The position numbers and the translations under genes were made by a program. The notes under the pieces were generated by a model. That model was not told the DNA's origin, searched no databases, and saw only the letters and a program-made list of their open reading frames with translations. A stretch of DNA of 64,000 nt, from positions 100,787 to 164,786 of the forward strand of contig NZ_QOCF01000006.1 in the NCBI RefSeq assembly GCF_003318255.1, in the 5' to 3' direction. The stretch comes from Ruegeria sp. A3M17. Its GTDB lineage: Bacteria; Pseudomonadota; Alphaproteobacteria; Rhodobacterales; Rhodobacteraceae. This document shows, one piece after another, positions 52,678-61,684 of the stretch (the first letter of the stretch is position 1; each line of letters starts with the position of its first letter).

Positions 52678-54197
52678 CCAACACCCTCTACGACAGCTTG
52701 TTTGCCCGCCACGAAGGCAACAAGGCTCCATTCCTGCAACTCGATGATGGCAGGGTGGTTTCCTATGACGCGTTTCTAAAGCGCGCCGCACAGATCGCGC
52801 ATGTTTTGCAGAACAGCGGAGTTTCTCCTGGGGATCGCATCGTAGTGCAGGCCCCCAAGTTGGTTGATACGATTGCGCTCTATGCTGCTTCGGTTCAGGC
52901 AGGTGCTGTCTACCTGCCACTCAACACTGCTTATACCATGGCAGAGTTGGACTACTTCATCTCTGATGCTCAACCGGCGATGATCATTTGCGACAGCAAC
53001 GATGAAGTTGAAATCACAAAATTGGCAGCCCAATCTGGCGCAAAGCTGCTGACCCTCGGCAGCGATAGTCCAAGCCTGAGCCGCGAGGCTGACGCACAAC
53101 CCTGCGTATTCGAAACCGTGGATCGCGCGCCGGACGACCTTGCTGCTTTGCTATATACATCAGGCACCACTGGCCGTTCGAAAGGTGCGATGCTGAGCCA
53201 TCAAAACCTTCTATCCAATGCACAAGCTCTTGTGGATTTGTGGGCCATCACAAGCGCCGATCGCCTGCTTCACGCGCTGCCGGTCTTTCACACACATGGG
53301 CTTTTCGTGGCGATGAATACGTCATTGCTCGCAGGTGCCAAAGTTCGGCTTATGGAAAAATTCGACATTGGCATGATCTTGGAAGAGTTGCCCCACTCGA
53401 CCCTTCTGATGGGCGTGCCCACTTTCTACACCAGATTGCTGGCGGATGACGGTTTCACCAGAGAAATCACAAAGAACATACGTCTTTTCATTTCCGGTTC
53501 AGCCCCATTGCTGGCCGAAACCCATGTGGCGTTCGAAACGCGCACGGGCCACCACATACTTGAACGCTATGGGATGACCGAGACGAACATGAACACCTCA
53601 AACCCATATGAAGGTGAACGCCGCGCAGGAACTGTCGGCTTGGCGCTACCCGGCACCGAGGTGATCATTACCAATCCTGAAACTGGAGAACCGCTGGCCC
53701 AGGGCGAGGTTGGAATGATCGAAGTACGAGGGCCCAATGTGTTCAAAGGCTATTGGCAGATGCCCGAGAAAACCGCCGAAGAGCGCCGGGAAAACGGGTT
53801 CTTCATCACCGGCGATCTGGGCCAGTACAGCCAGGATGGCTATCTGTCGATTGTAGGCCGGTCAAAAGACCTGATCATCACTGGTGGTTACAACGTCTAT
53901 CCCAAAGAAATTGAAGACGTCTTGAACGACATTGATGGTATCCTGGAATCGGCAGTTTTTGGCATTCCCGACACCGAATTTGGCGAAGCTATCATTGCCA
54001 CTCTGGTTGCTGATCCCAGCGCGCAACTTGACATGGAACAGATCGCGGAGACCATCAGAGACAAGCTGTCGCGCTTCAAACATCCGCGTCGCTACGAAAT
54101 CGTCCCGGACCTGCCGCGTAATACAATGGGGAAGGTTCAAAAGAACGTGTTGCGCGAACAGTATGCGCAAAAAGAGTTGCCAATGGGTGTGTCCTAG
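52674..54197 (+). CDS. matB: Malonyl-CoA synthetase (MatB-like acyl-CoA ligase)
   Basis: A 507-residue adenylate-forming ligase with P-loop LLYTSGTTGRSKGAMLSH, YGMTETNM, TGDLGQYSQDGYLSIVGRSK and the C-terminal catalytic Lys in PRNTMGKVQKN. The GTG start overlaps the decarboxylase stop (GTGA). Together they would turn malonate into acetyl-CoA. Substrate could also be methylmalonate or another short acid, as for known MatB enzymes. Confidence 0.92.
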   Translation: MTNTLYDSLFARHEGNKAPFLQLDDGRVVSYDAFLKRAAQIAHVLQNSGVSPGDRIVVQAPKLVDTIALYAASVQAGAVYLPLNTAYTMAELDYFISDAQPAMIICDSNDEVEITKLAAQSGAKLLTLGSDSPSLSREADAQPCVFETVDRAPDDLAALLYTSGTTGRSKGAMLSHQNLLSNAQALVDLWAITSADRLLHALPVFHTHGLFVAMNTSLLAGAKVRLMEKFDIGMILEELPHSTLLMGVPTFYTRLLADDGFTREITKNIRLFISGSAPLLAETHVAFETRTGHHILERYGMTETNMNTSNPYEGERRAGTVGLALPGTEVIITNPETGEPLAQGEVGMIEVRGPNVFKGYWQMPEKTAEERRENGFFITGDLGQYSQDGYLSIVGRSKDLIITGGYNVYPKEIEDVLNDIDGILESAVFGIPDTEFGEAIIATLVADPSAQLDMEQIAETIRDKLSRFKHPRRYEIVPDLPRNTMGKVQKNVLREQYAQKELPMGVS

Positions 54198-54283
54198 CAG
54201 CCCGCTGAACAACTCAAACCAACCACGACCCTTTGATCTGACAACTTCTCACTTCGAACTGCCAACTCATAAGGAGACTTACA

Positions 54284-55171
54284 ATGACTCGCATGACGGC
54301 AAAGGACTTCGACCAGGAACTTCTGGACCTGTACGACTTTTACGCGCACGGCAAAATCACCAAGCGCCAGTTCCTGGACCGTGCCGGTAAGTTCGCGGTT
54401 GGTGGTTTATCAGCGGTCGCGTTGCTGAACATGCTCAGCCCGAACTACGCGCTGGCGGAGCAGGTATCCTTCAACGATCCCGATATCCATGCAGACTACA
54501 TCACCTATCCCTCACCAAATGGAACCGGCGATGTTCGGGGCTACCTTGTCCGGCCTGCCGGTATGGATGAGCCCTTGCCAGCAGTGCTGGTCATCCACGA
54601 AAATCGCGGCCTGAACCCCTACATCGAGGACGTGGCGCGTAGATTGGCGAAAGCCGGGTTCATGGCGCTGGCACCCGACGGCCTGACATCAGTGGGCGGA
54701 TATCCTGGCAACGACGCGGATGGGCGCGAGCTGCAAAAGACAGTGGACCGGGTCGAATTGATGAACGATTTCTTCAATGGGTTCGAATACCTGTTGAACC
54801 GAGATGACTGCACTGGAAAGGTCGGCGCTGTTGGTTTCTGCTACGGCGGCGGTGTGGTCAGCGCAATTGCCGTGGCCTTTCCCGAACTGGCCGCTGGTGT
54901 CCCGTTCTACGGGCGCCAGCCAGCGGCCGAAGATGTGGCCAAAATTCAGGCGCCGTTGCTTGTTCAGATGGGAGAGCTTGACGAGCGCATCAACGCGGGC
55001 TGGCCAGATTTTGAGGCTGCTCTAAAAGCCAACGATAAGGTTTATGAGGCCTATATATACGAAAATGCCAACCACGGCTTTCATAATGACAGCACGCCAC
55101 GTTACGACGAGGAGATGGCAAACCTGGCTTGGGACCGAACCATTGATTGGTTTAACACCTATCTGAAGTAA
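54284..55171 (+). CDS. Dienelactone hydrolase-family protein with N-terminal leader
   Basis: A 295-residue alpha/beta hydrolase. A 60-residue leader with a twin-basic and hydrophobic stretch (KRQFLDRAGKFAVGGLSAVA) precedes the DLH core, so export by Tat or membrane tethering is possible, though KR is a weak Tat motif. The catalytic nucleophile is Cys in GFCYGGG, with an Asp in GELDERI and His in NANHGFHND. Family members hydrolyse dienelactones from intradiol ring cleavage. It follows matB by 86 bases and could belong to the same unit. Confidence 0.85.
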   Translation: MTRMTAKDFDQELLDLYDFYAHGKITKRQFLDRAGKFAVGGLSAVALLNMLSPNYALAEQVSFNDPDIHADYITYPSPNGTGDVRGYLVRPAGMDEPLPAVLVIHENRGLNPYIEDVARRLAKAGFMALAPDGLTSVGGYPGNDADGRELQKTVDRVELMNDFFNGFEYLLNRDDCTGKVGAVGFCYGGGVVSAIAVAFPELAAGVPFYGRQPAAEDVAKIQAPLLVQMGELDERINAGWPDFEAALKANDKVYEAYIYENANHGFHNDSTPRYDEEMANLAWDRTIDWFNTYLK

Positions 55172-55484
55172 CTGCGGTGAGCTGCGAAGACAACCTTGCG
55201 TTGGTATTGTTTTGCGGACGCCCACAGTTCTCCGAGAACAATTCCCGAGAAGCCCGAGCTTTATGAATTTCGTGATCAAAGGGACTGTCGGGCGGCGAAT
55301 AGTTTTGCCGTTCGACGACAGCTCAGAAATTGATTTTGATCCATTGGGTCTTTCATGAGCGCACAGGTCTTGTCTTCTGCGACTCAAAGGCTTTCCATCA
55401 AATCAGGCAAACGGTCTTTTCTGTCTGCGTGGGAAGATGACAACAAGTAAACAGCGAATATCGGCATTGAACCTAAATGAACAT
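55172..55484. other. Non-coding gap of about 310 bp
   Basis: No convincing gene lies between the dienelactone hydrolase and UxuA genes, whose 3' ends face each other. Small frames on both strands lack ribosome-binding sites and family-like content. I see no strong terminator with a T run, though GTTCTCCGAGAAC (near 55226) is a short inverted repeat. Confidence 0.4.
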
Positions 55485-56681
55485 CTAAGCACAGCCATGC
55501 ATGACACCACGCAGCTCAGCGAGACCGCGCAACCTGCCTATGAGCGGGTAACCAGGCTGTGACGGACGTGTGAGATCGCTCAGCAAGGCATGGCCGTGGT
55601 CCGGTCGCATGGGAATTGCATAATCTGATCGACCCTGATTTCGGCGCCGTTGTTCCTCGGCCAACAAGGCGCGGATCGTTGCAACCATATCGGTGTCTCC
55701 TGCCAGATGTTCGGACTCGGAAAAACTGTGGCGATTGTTGTCACTTGGACCATCGCGCACTGTATTGCGAAGATGAACGAAATGGATTCGATGGCCAAGC
55801 TGGGCAACGAAAGACGCAGGGTCAAAGCCTGTATCAACACCCAATGACCCGGTGCATAGCGTTGCACCATTTGCCGGGCTGTCGACAGCATCCAGAACGG
55901 CGGCATAATCGCTTTGCGACGACATGACTCTTGGCAGCCCAAGCAAGGGAAAAGGCGGATCATCGGGATGGCAACATAGCCGAATGCCGAGGTCTTCAGC
56001 CGTTGGAACAACTTCGGACAGGAAATCAACCAGATTGGACCGGAGCCTTTCCGTTGTCATGCCAACATATGCGCCTAGATGTCGTTTCACGTCCTCAAGA
56101 CACCAATTGTCGTTAGCTCCCGGTAAACCAGCGACAATATTGTTCGACAGGTTCCGGCGATCTCCATCGCCGAGGCCTGCAAACCTAGCCTGAGCAGCTT
56201 CTATGATCTCGGCTGAATAGTCTTGCTCTGCGCCCTTCCTGCATAAGATAAAACAATCGAATACGACAAAATCCAAGAGATCAAACCGCATCGCATTCCC
56301 GCCATGCGGCAACGGATAGCTCAGGTCTGTTCGTGTCCAATCAAGCACTGGCATGAAGTTGTAGCAGACCGTGTGAATACCGCATTCTGCCAAATTTCGC
56401 AGACTGGTCTTGTAGGCCTCAATGTGTTGCCTCATCGGGCCAGTTTGCGATTTGATTGCTTCAGACACCGGCACGCTTTCAACGACATCCCAAGTCAACC
56501 CAGATGGAACGCCTTCGGGTTGTTCTATCTGTTGCTGCCGCTCTTTGATGTGATCGACAGACCAAGCCTCTCCTGTTGGAACATGGTGCAAGGCTGAGAC
56601 GATGCCGGTTGCGCCGGTTTGCCTGATTTCGCCAATCGAAATCGCGTCGGAAGCGCCAAACCACCGCCAGGTCTGTTTCAT
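55485..56681 (-). CDS. uxuA: D-mannonate dehydratase
   Basis: A 398-residue enzyme matching UxuA: KQTWRWFGASDAISIGEIRQTGATGIVSALHH is split here across the first 35 residues, with SGLTWDVVESVPVSE, CYNFMPVLDWTRTDL and CCHPDDPP/RIHFVHLRN carrying the Mn/His/Cys ligands. It dehydrates D-mannonate to 2-keto-3-deoxygluconate. ATG at 56681 has AAGGAG 7 bases upstream. Last gene of the uronate operon, after the KDG kinase, so its product feeds directly into the kinase. Confidence 0.95.
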   Translation of the reverse strand: MKQTWRWFGASDAISIGEIRQTGATGIVSALHHVPTGEAWSVDHIKERQQQIEQPEGVPSGLTWDVVESVPVSEAIKSQTGPMRQHIEAYKTSLRNLAECGIHTVCYNFMPVLDWTRTDLSYPLPHGGNAMRFDLLDFVVFDCFILCRKGAEQDYSAEIIEAAQARFAGLGDGDRRNLSNNIVAGLPGANDNWCLEDVKRHLGAYVGMTTERLRSNLVDFLSEVVPTAEDLGIRLCCHPDDPPFPLLGLPRVMSSQSDYAAVLDAVDSPANGATLCTGSLGVDTGFDPASFVAQLGHRIHFVHLRNTVRDGPSDNNRHSFSESEHLAGDTDMVATIRALLAEEQRRRNQGRSDYAIPMRPDHGHALLSDLTRPSQPGYPLIGRLRGLAELRGVMHGCA

Positions 56682-56706
56682 GGTCTTGCTCCTTGATCGT
56701 GGAGGG

Positions 56707-57630
56707 TCACCATCCCGCCTCATCTCTCCCGAGATTTAAATCAACAGGGATAAGCGCGCCTTTGTGGCGGACGACGTGACTTGCAAGGCGACATCCTTGC
56801 CGTATTCCGTCAGTTAAATCATCGGCCCTTAAAACGCTTGCCAATACACCAGCATTAAAACTGTCCCCTGCCGCGGTGGTATCGACAACACTTGTCACTG
56901 GATCAACGTCAACCTCACCGCGTTGACCATCTTTCTGAAAGACCACTGGCTGTGCGCTGTTTTTGACGACAATCTGATCCACACCAATCTCAGCATATCG
57001 GTTCAGCGTTGCAATTGAATCGCGATCCCCAAACCACTCGGCTTCATCATCGTAAGATGGCAGAACGATATCAGATTGTGACGCAGCCATCATAATCGTG
57101 TCTGTCATTTCTTGCGGCGTAGACCAAAGCCGCGGTCTCAGGTTCGTGTCGAAAGCAACGGTCATTCCGTACGCTCTGGCATGACGCAATGCATCAAGCA
57201 GCTTTTCGCGTGATTGTGGATCGAGAATGGCGAGGGTTATTCCAGACAAATAGATTAAGTCTGAGTCGCCAACTGCCCGCCCAAGTGCAATCTCGTCGAC
57301 TGCGAGTTGTCTGGCTGCGGAGTCGTTGCGCCAATACGAAAAACTGCGCTCACCATTGTTGAGATGGATGAGATATAGCCCAACCGTTTTGCCTGCGATG
57401 ACTTGGACGTGCGTATCGCAAATCCGACTGTCTTTCATGAACGTTCGCATGTCCTGCGAAATCGCGTCGTCTCCCACAGCGGTCAGATAGCTGACGTCGA
57501 TATCTGATGCGACTTGTGCAAGATACCATGCTGTGTTGAAGGTATCGCCTGCAAAACCAAGCTTGAACTCACCGATCTGATCTGATGGGGCAAGTTCTGC
57601 CATGCACTCCCCGATTGCCAAGAAACGCAT
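56707..57630 (-). CDS. kdgK: 2-keto-3-deoxygluconate kinase-like PfkB sugar kinase
   Basis: A 307-residue PfkB-family kinase: FLAIGECMAELAP and FAGDTFNTAWYLAQ at the N-terminus, substrate-binding RxxSYWRNDSAARQL, and the C-terminal DTTAAGDSFNAGVLAS with catalytic Asp. These match KdgK, which phosphorylates KDG before aldol cleavage. The ATG at 57630 is chosen over the longer frame, which overlaps the cupin gene. No KDPG aldolase gene is seen in this window. Confidence 0.9.
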   Translation of the reverse strand: MRFLAIGECMAELAPSDQIGEFKLGFAGDTFNTAWYLAQVASDIDVSYLTAVGDDAISQDMRTFMKDSRICDTHVQVIAGKTVGLYLIHLNNGERSFSYWRNDSAARQLAVDEIALGRAVGDSDLIYLSGITLAILDPQSREKLLDALRHARAYGMTVAFDTNLRPRLWSTPQEMTDTIMMAASQSDIVLPSYDDEAEWFGDRDSIATLNRYAEIGVDQIVVKNSAQPVVFQKDGQRGEVDVDPVTSVVDTTAAGDSFNAGVLASVLRADDLTDGIRQGCRLASHVVRHKGALIPVDLNLGRDEAGW

Positions 57631-57635
57631 GTCAG

Positions 57636-57947
57636 TTACAGAAAATCGTCGCGACGGGGTGTGAAACTGTCGACCAGTGTACCGGGCTCCAGGCATATGC
57701 AGCCATGGGTTTGGCCAGACGGAATGACAAAGCTGTCACCGGGTCCAAACTCTTGTTCGCATTCACCAAGTGTGAAACGAAATCGTCCGCTCTCGACATA
57801 GGTTGCCTGAACATGCGGATGGCTGTGCAGGGCACCAATCGCCCCGGTCGCCTGAAACCGGAAGGCAACAACCATGAGGTCCGAATGATCAGAAAGTACC
57901 TGCCGCGTGACATGTTCACCGGTCGAGACGATCGGGAAGTGGGACAC
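57636..57947 (-). CDS. kdgF: KdgF-like cupin protein
   Basis: A 103-residue cupin with motif 1 HSHPHVQATYVESGRFRFTLG and motif 2 PGDSFVIPSGQTHGCICLEPG, containing the expected His ligands. Sequence and place next to a KDG kinase agree with KdgF, which linearises unsaturated uronates (from pectin or alginate breakdown) into ketouronates. The gene symbol is offered on that basis. Cytosolic. Only five bases separate it from the kinase start. Confidence 0.78.
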   Translation of the reverse strand: MSHFPIVSTGEHVTRQVLSDHSDLMVVAFRFQATGAIGALHSHPHVQATYVESGRFRFTLGECEQEFGPGDSFVIPSGQTHGCICLEPGTLVDSFTPRRDDFL

Positions 57948-57965
57948 CGGGTCTCTCCTTTTCTA

Positions 57966-58709
57966 CTATGAAAACAGCATACCACCGTTGAGATCAATAT
58001 TTGCGCCCGTGATGAATGCACTATCCTCGCAGGCCAGGAATAGAACGAGATTCGCTGCATCATCCACATGACCTTGACGCTTAAGCGGCGCGTTGGCTTC
58101 AAAGCCGCGACGACCTGCATCAGGTGTGTGAACGTTGTGAAAATCAGTGTCGATCATACCAGGACAAAGCGCATTTACTCGAATGTCGGGGCCAACTTCC
58201 TTTGCCAAGCCCCGTGTCATGGTCATGACCGCGCCCTTGGCCGTTGCATAAGCAACGGCGCCCGGCCCTCCGCCATCACGCCCGGCTTGACTGGCGAGAT
58301 TGACAATGGTTCCTGACGTCATCCTGGACAGGCAAGCCTGCGTCATCAGGAATGTGCTGGTCAGATTCAGGGTCATCACGGCGTCCCAATGCTCAACGGA
58401 CATTTCCGCTATGGTTTTGCGGGCAATCAGACCGCCAGCATTGTTGACCAGAATGTCAACGCCGCCAAAAGCTTCGACAGTGCGGAATACCAGCGCGTCA
58501 ACATCCGCCTTCTTGTTCAGGTCGCCCTGAAACGCAATCGCTTTCCCGCCATTGGCTTCGATTGCTGCAACGGTTTCCTCCGCGCCGTTCGAGCTGGAAA
58601 AATAGTTGATTGCAACATTCGCGCCTTCAGAGGCGAGTTTGATCGCAACGGCGCGGCCAATATCGCGGCCTCCTCCGGTCACGATGGCGGTCTTACCTGC
58701 AAGTTTCAT
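57966..58709 (-). CDS. SDR family oxidoreductase (ketouronate/KDG dehydrogenase-like)
   Basis: A 247-residue classical SDR: TGGGRDIGRAVAIKLASEGA, NNAGG, catalytic SQAGR, YATAKGA and NALCPGMIDT. In alginate- and pectin-using bacteria an SDR of this type (DEH reductase or KduD) reduces or isomerises the ketouronate from KdgF, giving KDG for KdgK; fructuronate reduction for UxuA is another possibility. The gene is encoded between the TRAP permease and the cupin. Confidence 0.82.
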   Translation of the reverse strand: MKLAGKTAIVTGGGRDIGRAVAIKLASEGANVAINYFSSSNGAEETVAAIEANGGKAIAFQGDLNKKADVDALVFRTVEAFGGVDILVNNAGGLIARKTIAEMSVEHWDAVMTLNLTSTFLMTQACLSRMTSGTIVNLASQAGRDGGGPGAVAYATAKGAVMTMTRGLAKEVGPDIRVNALCPGMIDTDFHNVHTPDAGRRGFEANAPLKRQGHVDDAANLVLFLACEDSAFITGANIDLNGGMLFS

Positions 58710-58805
58710 GTCGATCCTTCCTATTGCAAAGCGCGAGCTTCGCTTTTGTCATTGGTTTAAGTTGGCTGCCTTCCGAATGTGCTCAGAGCACTACTGGAGA
58801 CGCCA

Positions 58806-60116
58806 TTAACGGAATGCCCCCGGCATAACTGTCTTTGGGAGCCACAGAATGATTTCGGGAAATGCTGCCAACAGAATGAGGATGACCAGCATTGGTGCGA
58901 GGATGAGCACAACCTCTCGCAGGACTTGCACAACATTTAGGCCGCCAATCGCTGCAGAGATAAGCAAGCACAAGCCGTAAGGCGGCGTCACCAGCCCGAA
59001 GGCAAGCGAGACGATGCCAATGATGGCGAAAGCAATAGGATCAACCCCGCCCGCCTGGGCCACGGGCATCAGAACCGTGCCAAGAATGATAATTGTCGGA
59101 ATTGCGTCGATGAACAGGCCGAATAGGAGAAACAGCAGGGCAATCAGTATAGCTGTTCCAAAAGCGCCGAACTCCCAAGCGGTCAAAACACTCACGATCA
59201 GGCGCGGCGCATCGTAGAAGGACAGTAGCCAGCCGAATGCCGACGCAGTGCCGATCGCAAACAGTGAAATGGCTGCAAATCGTGCCGTATCGTAGAGGAT
59301 GAAGCCCAAGTCTTTGGGTGTGACCGTCCGATAGACAAACATGCCCAGGATCAGCGCATAACCCGCCGCGATGATTGCACTTTCAGTTGGTGTGACGAGG
59401 CCGCCCACGATACCTCCAATCACAAAGACCGGCGTCAAAAGAGCAAGTGCGGCACCTTTCCAAGCGGCCCAGAACTCACCCCAGTTCGGCGTCGCTGTCA
59501 CCGGGTAATTGCGGGCTTTTGCAAAGCCATAGACCGTAGCCATCAAAGCGAGGCCAATCATAAGGCCCGGAATCGCACCGCCCAGAAACAAAGCGCCGAC
59601 AGAGACCTGCATGACACCGCCCCAGACGATCATCAGGATCGACGGTGGGATGATGACCCCCATCACCGAAGAGCAGGCAGTAATGGCAACGGCAAACCGC
59701 GTGTCGTACCCCTCTTTCTGCATGGCTGGGATCAGGATTTTCCCAATGCCCGCCGCATCTGCTGTGGAAGATCCGGAGATGCCTGCAAACAGCATCGACA
59801 CAGCGACATTCACATGGCCCAATCCGCCAGGCATCCAGCCGGTCAACACGCGTGCCAGTTCGATCAGCCGGTCGGTTACCTTGCCGGAATTCATCAGGTT
59901 GGCTGCCAATAGAAAGAATGGCACGGCCAACAGGATGAACGAGTTATAAGATTGAAACATCCGATCCAGCACGATGAACGGCGTCAGCCGCAGCTCAAGC
60001 AACACAACTGGGAGGGTCGCCAAACCCAATGCGAATGCCACTGGGACACGGATGAAAATCAGCACCAGAAAGCCCGCAATAAGCATCGTGGCGGCAGTTG
60101 CAGTATCGAGGATCAT
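58806..60116 (-). CDS. TRAP transporter large permease subunit (DctM-like)
   Basis: A 436-residue membrane protein with about 12 hydrophobic segments and motifs GISGSSTADAAGIGKILIPAM, SSVMGVIIPPSILMIVWGG and VTPPYGLCLLISAAIGG. It lacks close identity to the other DctM in the window. Its start overlaps the small-subunit stop by four bases. The operon suggests uronates or ketodeoxy-uronates as substrate. Confidence 0.93.
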   Translation of the reverse strand: MILDTATAATMLIAGFLVLIFIRVPVAFALGLATLPVVLLELRLTPFIVLDRMFQSYNSFILLAVPFFLLAANLMNSGKVTDRLIELARVLTGWMPGGLGHVNVAVSMLFAGISGSSTADAAGIGKILIPAMQKEGYDTRFAVAITACSSVMGVIIPPSILMIVWGGVMQVSVGALFLGGAIPGLMIGLALMATVYGFAKARNYPVTATPNWGEFWAAWKGAALALLTPVFVIGGIVGGLVTPTESAIIAAGYALILGMFVYRTVTPKDLGFILYDTARFAAISLFAIGTASAFGWLLSFYDAPRLIVSVLTAWEFGAFGTAILIALLFLLFGLFIDAIPTIIILGTVLMPVAQAGGVDPIAFAIIGIVSLAFGLVTPPYGLCLLISAAIGGLNVVQVLREVVLILAPMLVILILLAAFPEIILWLPKTVMPGAFR

Positions 60117-60607
60117 GCCTGGTTGCTCTCTCGGTTAAGATATTTCGCGACGGCTTCTGACAACCGGTAGCCTGACAAGAGAAACCAAAACCCTCCGGCA
60201 ATCGGGACCGAGATGTGCGTAGTCGCAAGATTGGCGCGCATCATTACGGACCGCTGGTTGCCCCCAAATTCGGTGTATTCGATGCCGTAAAACAGGAAGA
60301 AAGCCCCAAAAATCATGATGGCAACGTGTACAATGCCGTCTTGAAGCAAACGTGGCAGCGGTCTCATCGCATTCCGGGTGATCCGAACGTCGAAATGCGT
60401 GCTGTCCCAGACAGCAACAATCGACCCGATCATCACGATCCAGACGAACAGGAACGTCGCCAGCTCTTCGGTCCAAAGGTAAGTTGGGATCAAACCCGTG
60501 TAGCGAGAGACAACTTGCATCGCGACCGGTATGGCTAGTGTGCCCATCATCACACCAAGCAATATGCGAAGCCCAGCGCAGAACTTATCCAGATATTTTC
60601 CAAGCAT
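60113..60607 (-). CDS. TRAP transporter small permease subunit (DctQ-like)
   Basis: A 164-residue membrane protein with four hydrophobic segments and the DctQ pattern VMQVVSRYTGLIPTYLWTEELATFLFVWIVMIG (residues about 28-60, quoted in parts: RYTGLIPTYLWTEELATF). It bridges the binding protein and the large subunit. 93 bases downstream of the binding-protein gene, with two stem-loops in the gap. Confidence 0.92.
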   Translation of the reverse strand: MLGKYLDKFCAGLRILLGVMMGTLAIPVAMQVVSRYTGLIPTYLWTEELATFLFVWIVMIGSIVAVWDSTHFDVRITRNAMRPLPRLLQDGIVHVAIMIFGAFFLFYGIEYTEFGGNQRSVMMRANLATTHISVPIAGGFWFLLSGYRLSEAVAKYLNRESNQA

Positions 60608-60629
60608 GTTCCGCCCTACTCCGCGATGT

Positions 60630-60682
60630 GATGCGCCAAGCGCATCGGAAATTGTGCCGACAGGCGAGCTTGAAGACTCGCC
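60630..60682 (-). promoter_or_regulatory. Two intra-operon stem-loops after the TRAP binding-protein gene
   Basis: GATGCGC/GCGCATC (60630-60636 and 60640-60646, 3-base loop) and GGCGAG/CTCGCC (60663-60668 and 60677-60682, 8-base loop). Neither has a following T run on the coding strand. They fit the binding-protein/permease expression gradient also suggested for the ABC operons here. Confidence 0.6.
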
Positions 60683-60700
60683 CGCCCGTCAGCCGGGAGA

Positions 60701-61684
60701 TTACATTCCGCGAACGTTATTGAGCAGTTCTGTTGCGCCCAGCTCTTCAGCATAGGCGTCCTGGACCGGCTGAACCAATTCCAGCATTTTCTCGCGGCCC
60801 TCGAACTCATGCACTTCAATCTGACCTGCGTCGATCATTGCCTGAAGTTTTTCACCGTCCTGTCCGCTCTCTAGCGCGCGACCAAATGCACCGGCCTCAG
60901 CGCCAGCTTCCATGATGGCAGCTTGCAGGTCCGCCGGCAGTTCATCGAAGATTTTCGCTGACATCACAATTGGACGCACAGTGATCGTGTGCTGGGTCAA
61001 TGAAACATGCGGCGCAACTTCGTAGAACTTCAGGTTTTGAATCGAGGCGGCTTCATTTTCGAACCCGGCGATAACGCCTGTTTGGATTGCGTTATAGACT
61101 TCGTTGTAAGCGATGGCAGATGGTGCCGCACCAACGGCCGAGAATGTCTGCGCTTGAATCGGCGCCCCCATGACGCGCATGCGGTGTCCTGCAAGTTCAT
61201 CCATGTTTGTGATGGGCTCGGCAGATGCCAGATTCCGCACACCGCCGCCGTGATAGCCCACAATCACAATGCCCGCGGCTTCGCGCAGATCATCCTCAAG
61301 AGGTTTCAGTGCATCCGATGAAAGCACCGCATCCCAATGTTCTAGATCACGGAACAGGAAAGGCATATCCATCAATGGAATGGACTCTGAAAACACGGCC
61401 ATATTGGACGGAGCCAGGATCGTATAGTCTACAGCAACACCCTGATTGAGGTAGGTGACGTAATCAGATTCCACCCCAAGCTCACCATTCAGGCGCAGAT
61501 CAAATTCTACCTCTCCTTCGTAATTCTCGGCGACCAGGCGCTCGAACTCTCGCAGAGTCTTAGTGAAGGCGTGCTCTTCATCAAACATGCTCGCGCCGCG
61601 CAGTGTTACATCAGCCTGCGCAATTGAAACCCCGCTTAGAAAAACAGCCGTCGCAGCCATAGTCTTTAGTGAAAAATTGAACAT
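60701..61684 (-). CDS. TRAP transporter substrate-binding protein (DctP-like)
   Basis: A 327-residue periplasmic protein with signal peptide (FNFSLKTMAATAVFLSGVSIAQA, cleavage near residue 24) and DctP features: VTLRGASMFDEEHAFTKTL, DELAGHRMRVMGAPIQ (Arg for carboxylate binding) and NEVYNAIQTGVIAGFENEA. ATG at 61684 with GGGAGG 5 bases upstream. Related proteins bind uronates such as galacturonate and glucuronate. First gene of the minus-strand operon. Confidence 0.9.
   Translation of the reverse strand: MFNFSLKTMAATAVFLSGVSIAQADVTLRGASMFDEEHAFTKTLREFERLVAENYEGEVEFDLRLNGELGVESDYVTYLNQGVAVDYTILAPSNMAVFSESIPLMDMPFLFRDLEHWDAVLSSDALKPLEDDLREAAGIVIVGYHGGGVRNLASAEPITNMDELAGHRMRVMGAPIQAQTFSAVGAAPSAIAYNEVYNAIQTGVIAGFENEAASIQNLKFYEVAPHVSLTQHTITVRPIVMSAKIFDELPADLQAAIMEAGAEAGAFGRALESGQDGEKLQAMIDAGQIEVHEFEGREKMLELVQPVQDAYAEELGATELLNNVRGM

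Noticed and set aside
55022..55387. Minus-strand frame across the end of the dienelactone hydrolase gene
   Set aside because: Antisense overlap with a well-supported gene and Arg/Ser-rich nonsense composition.
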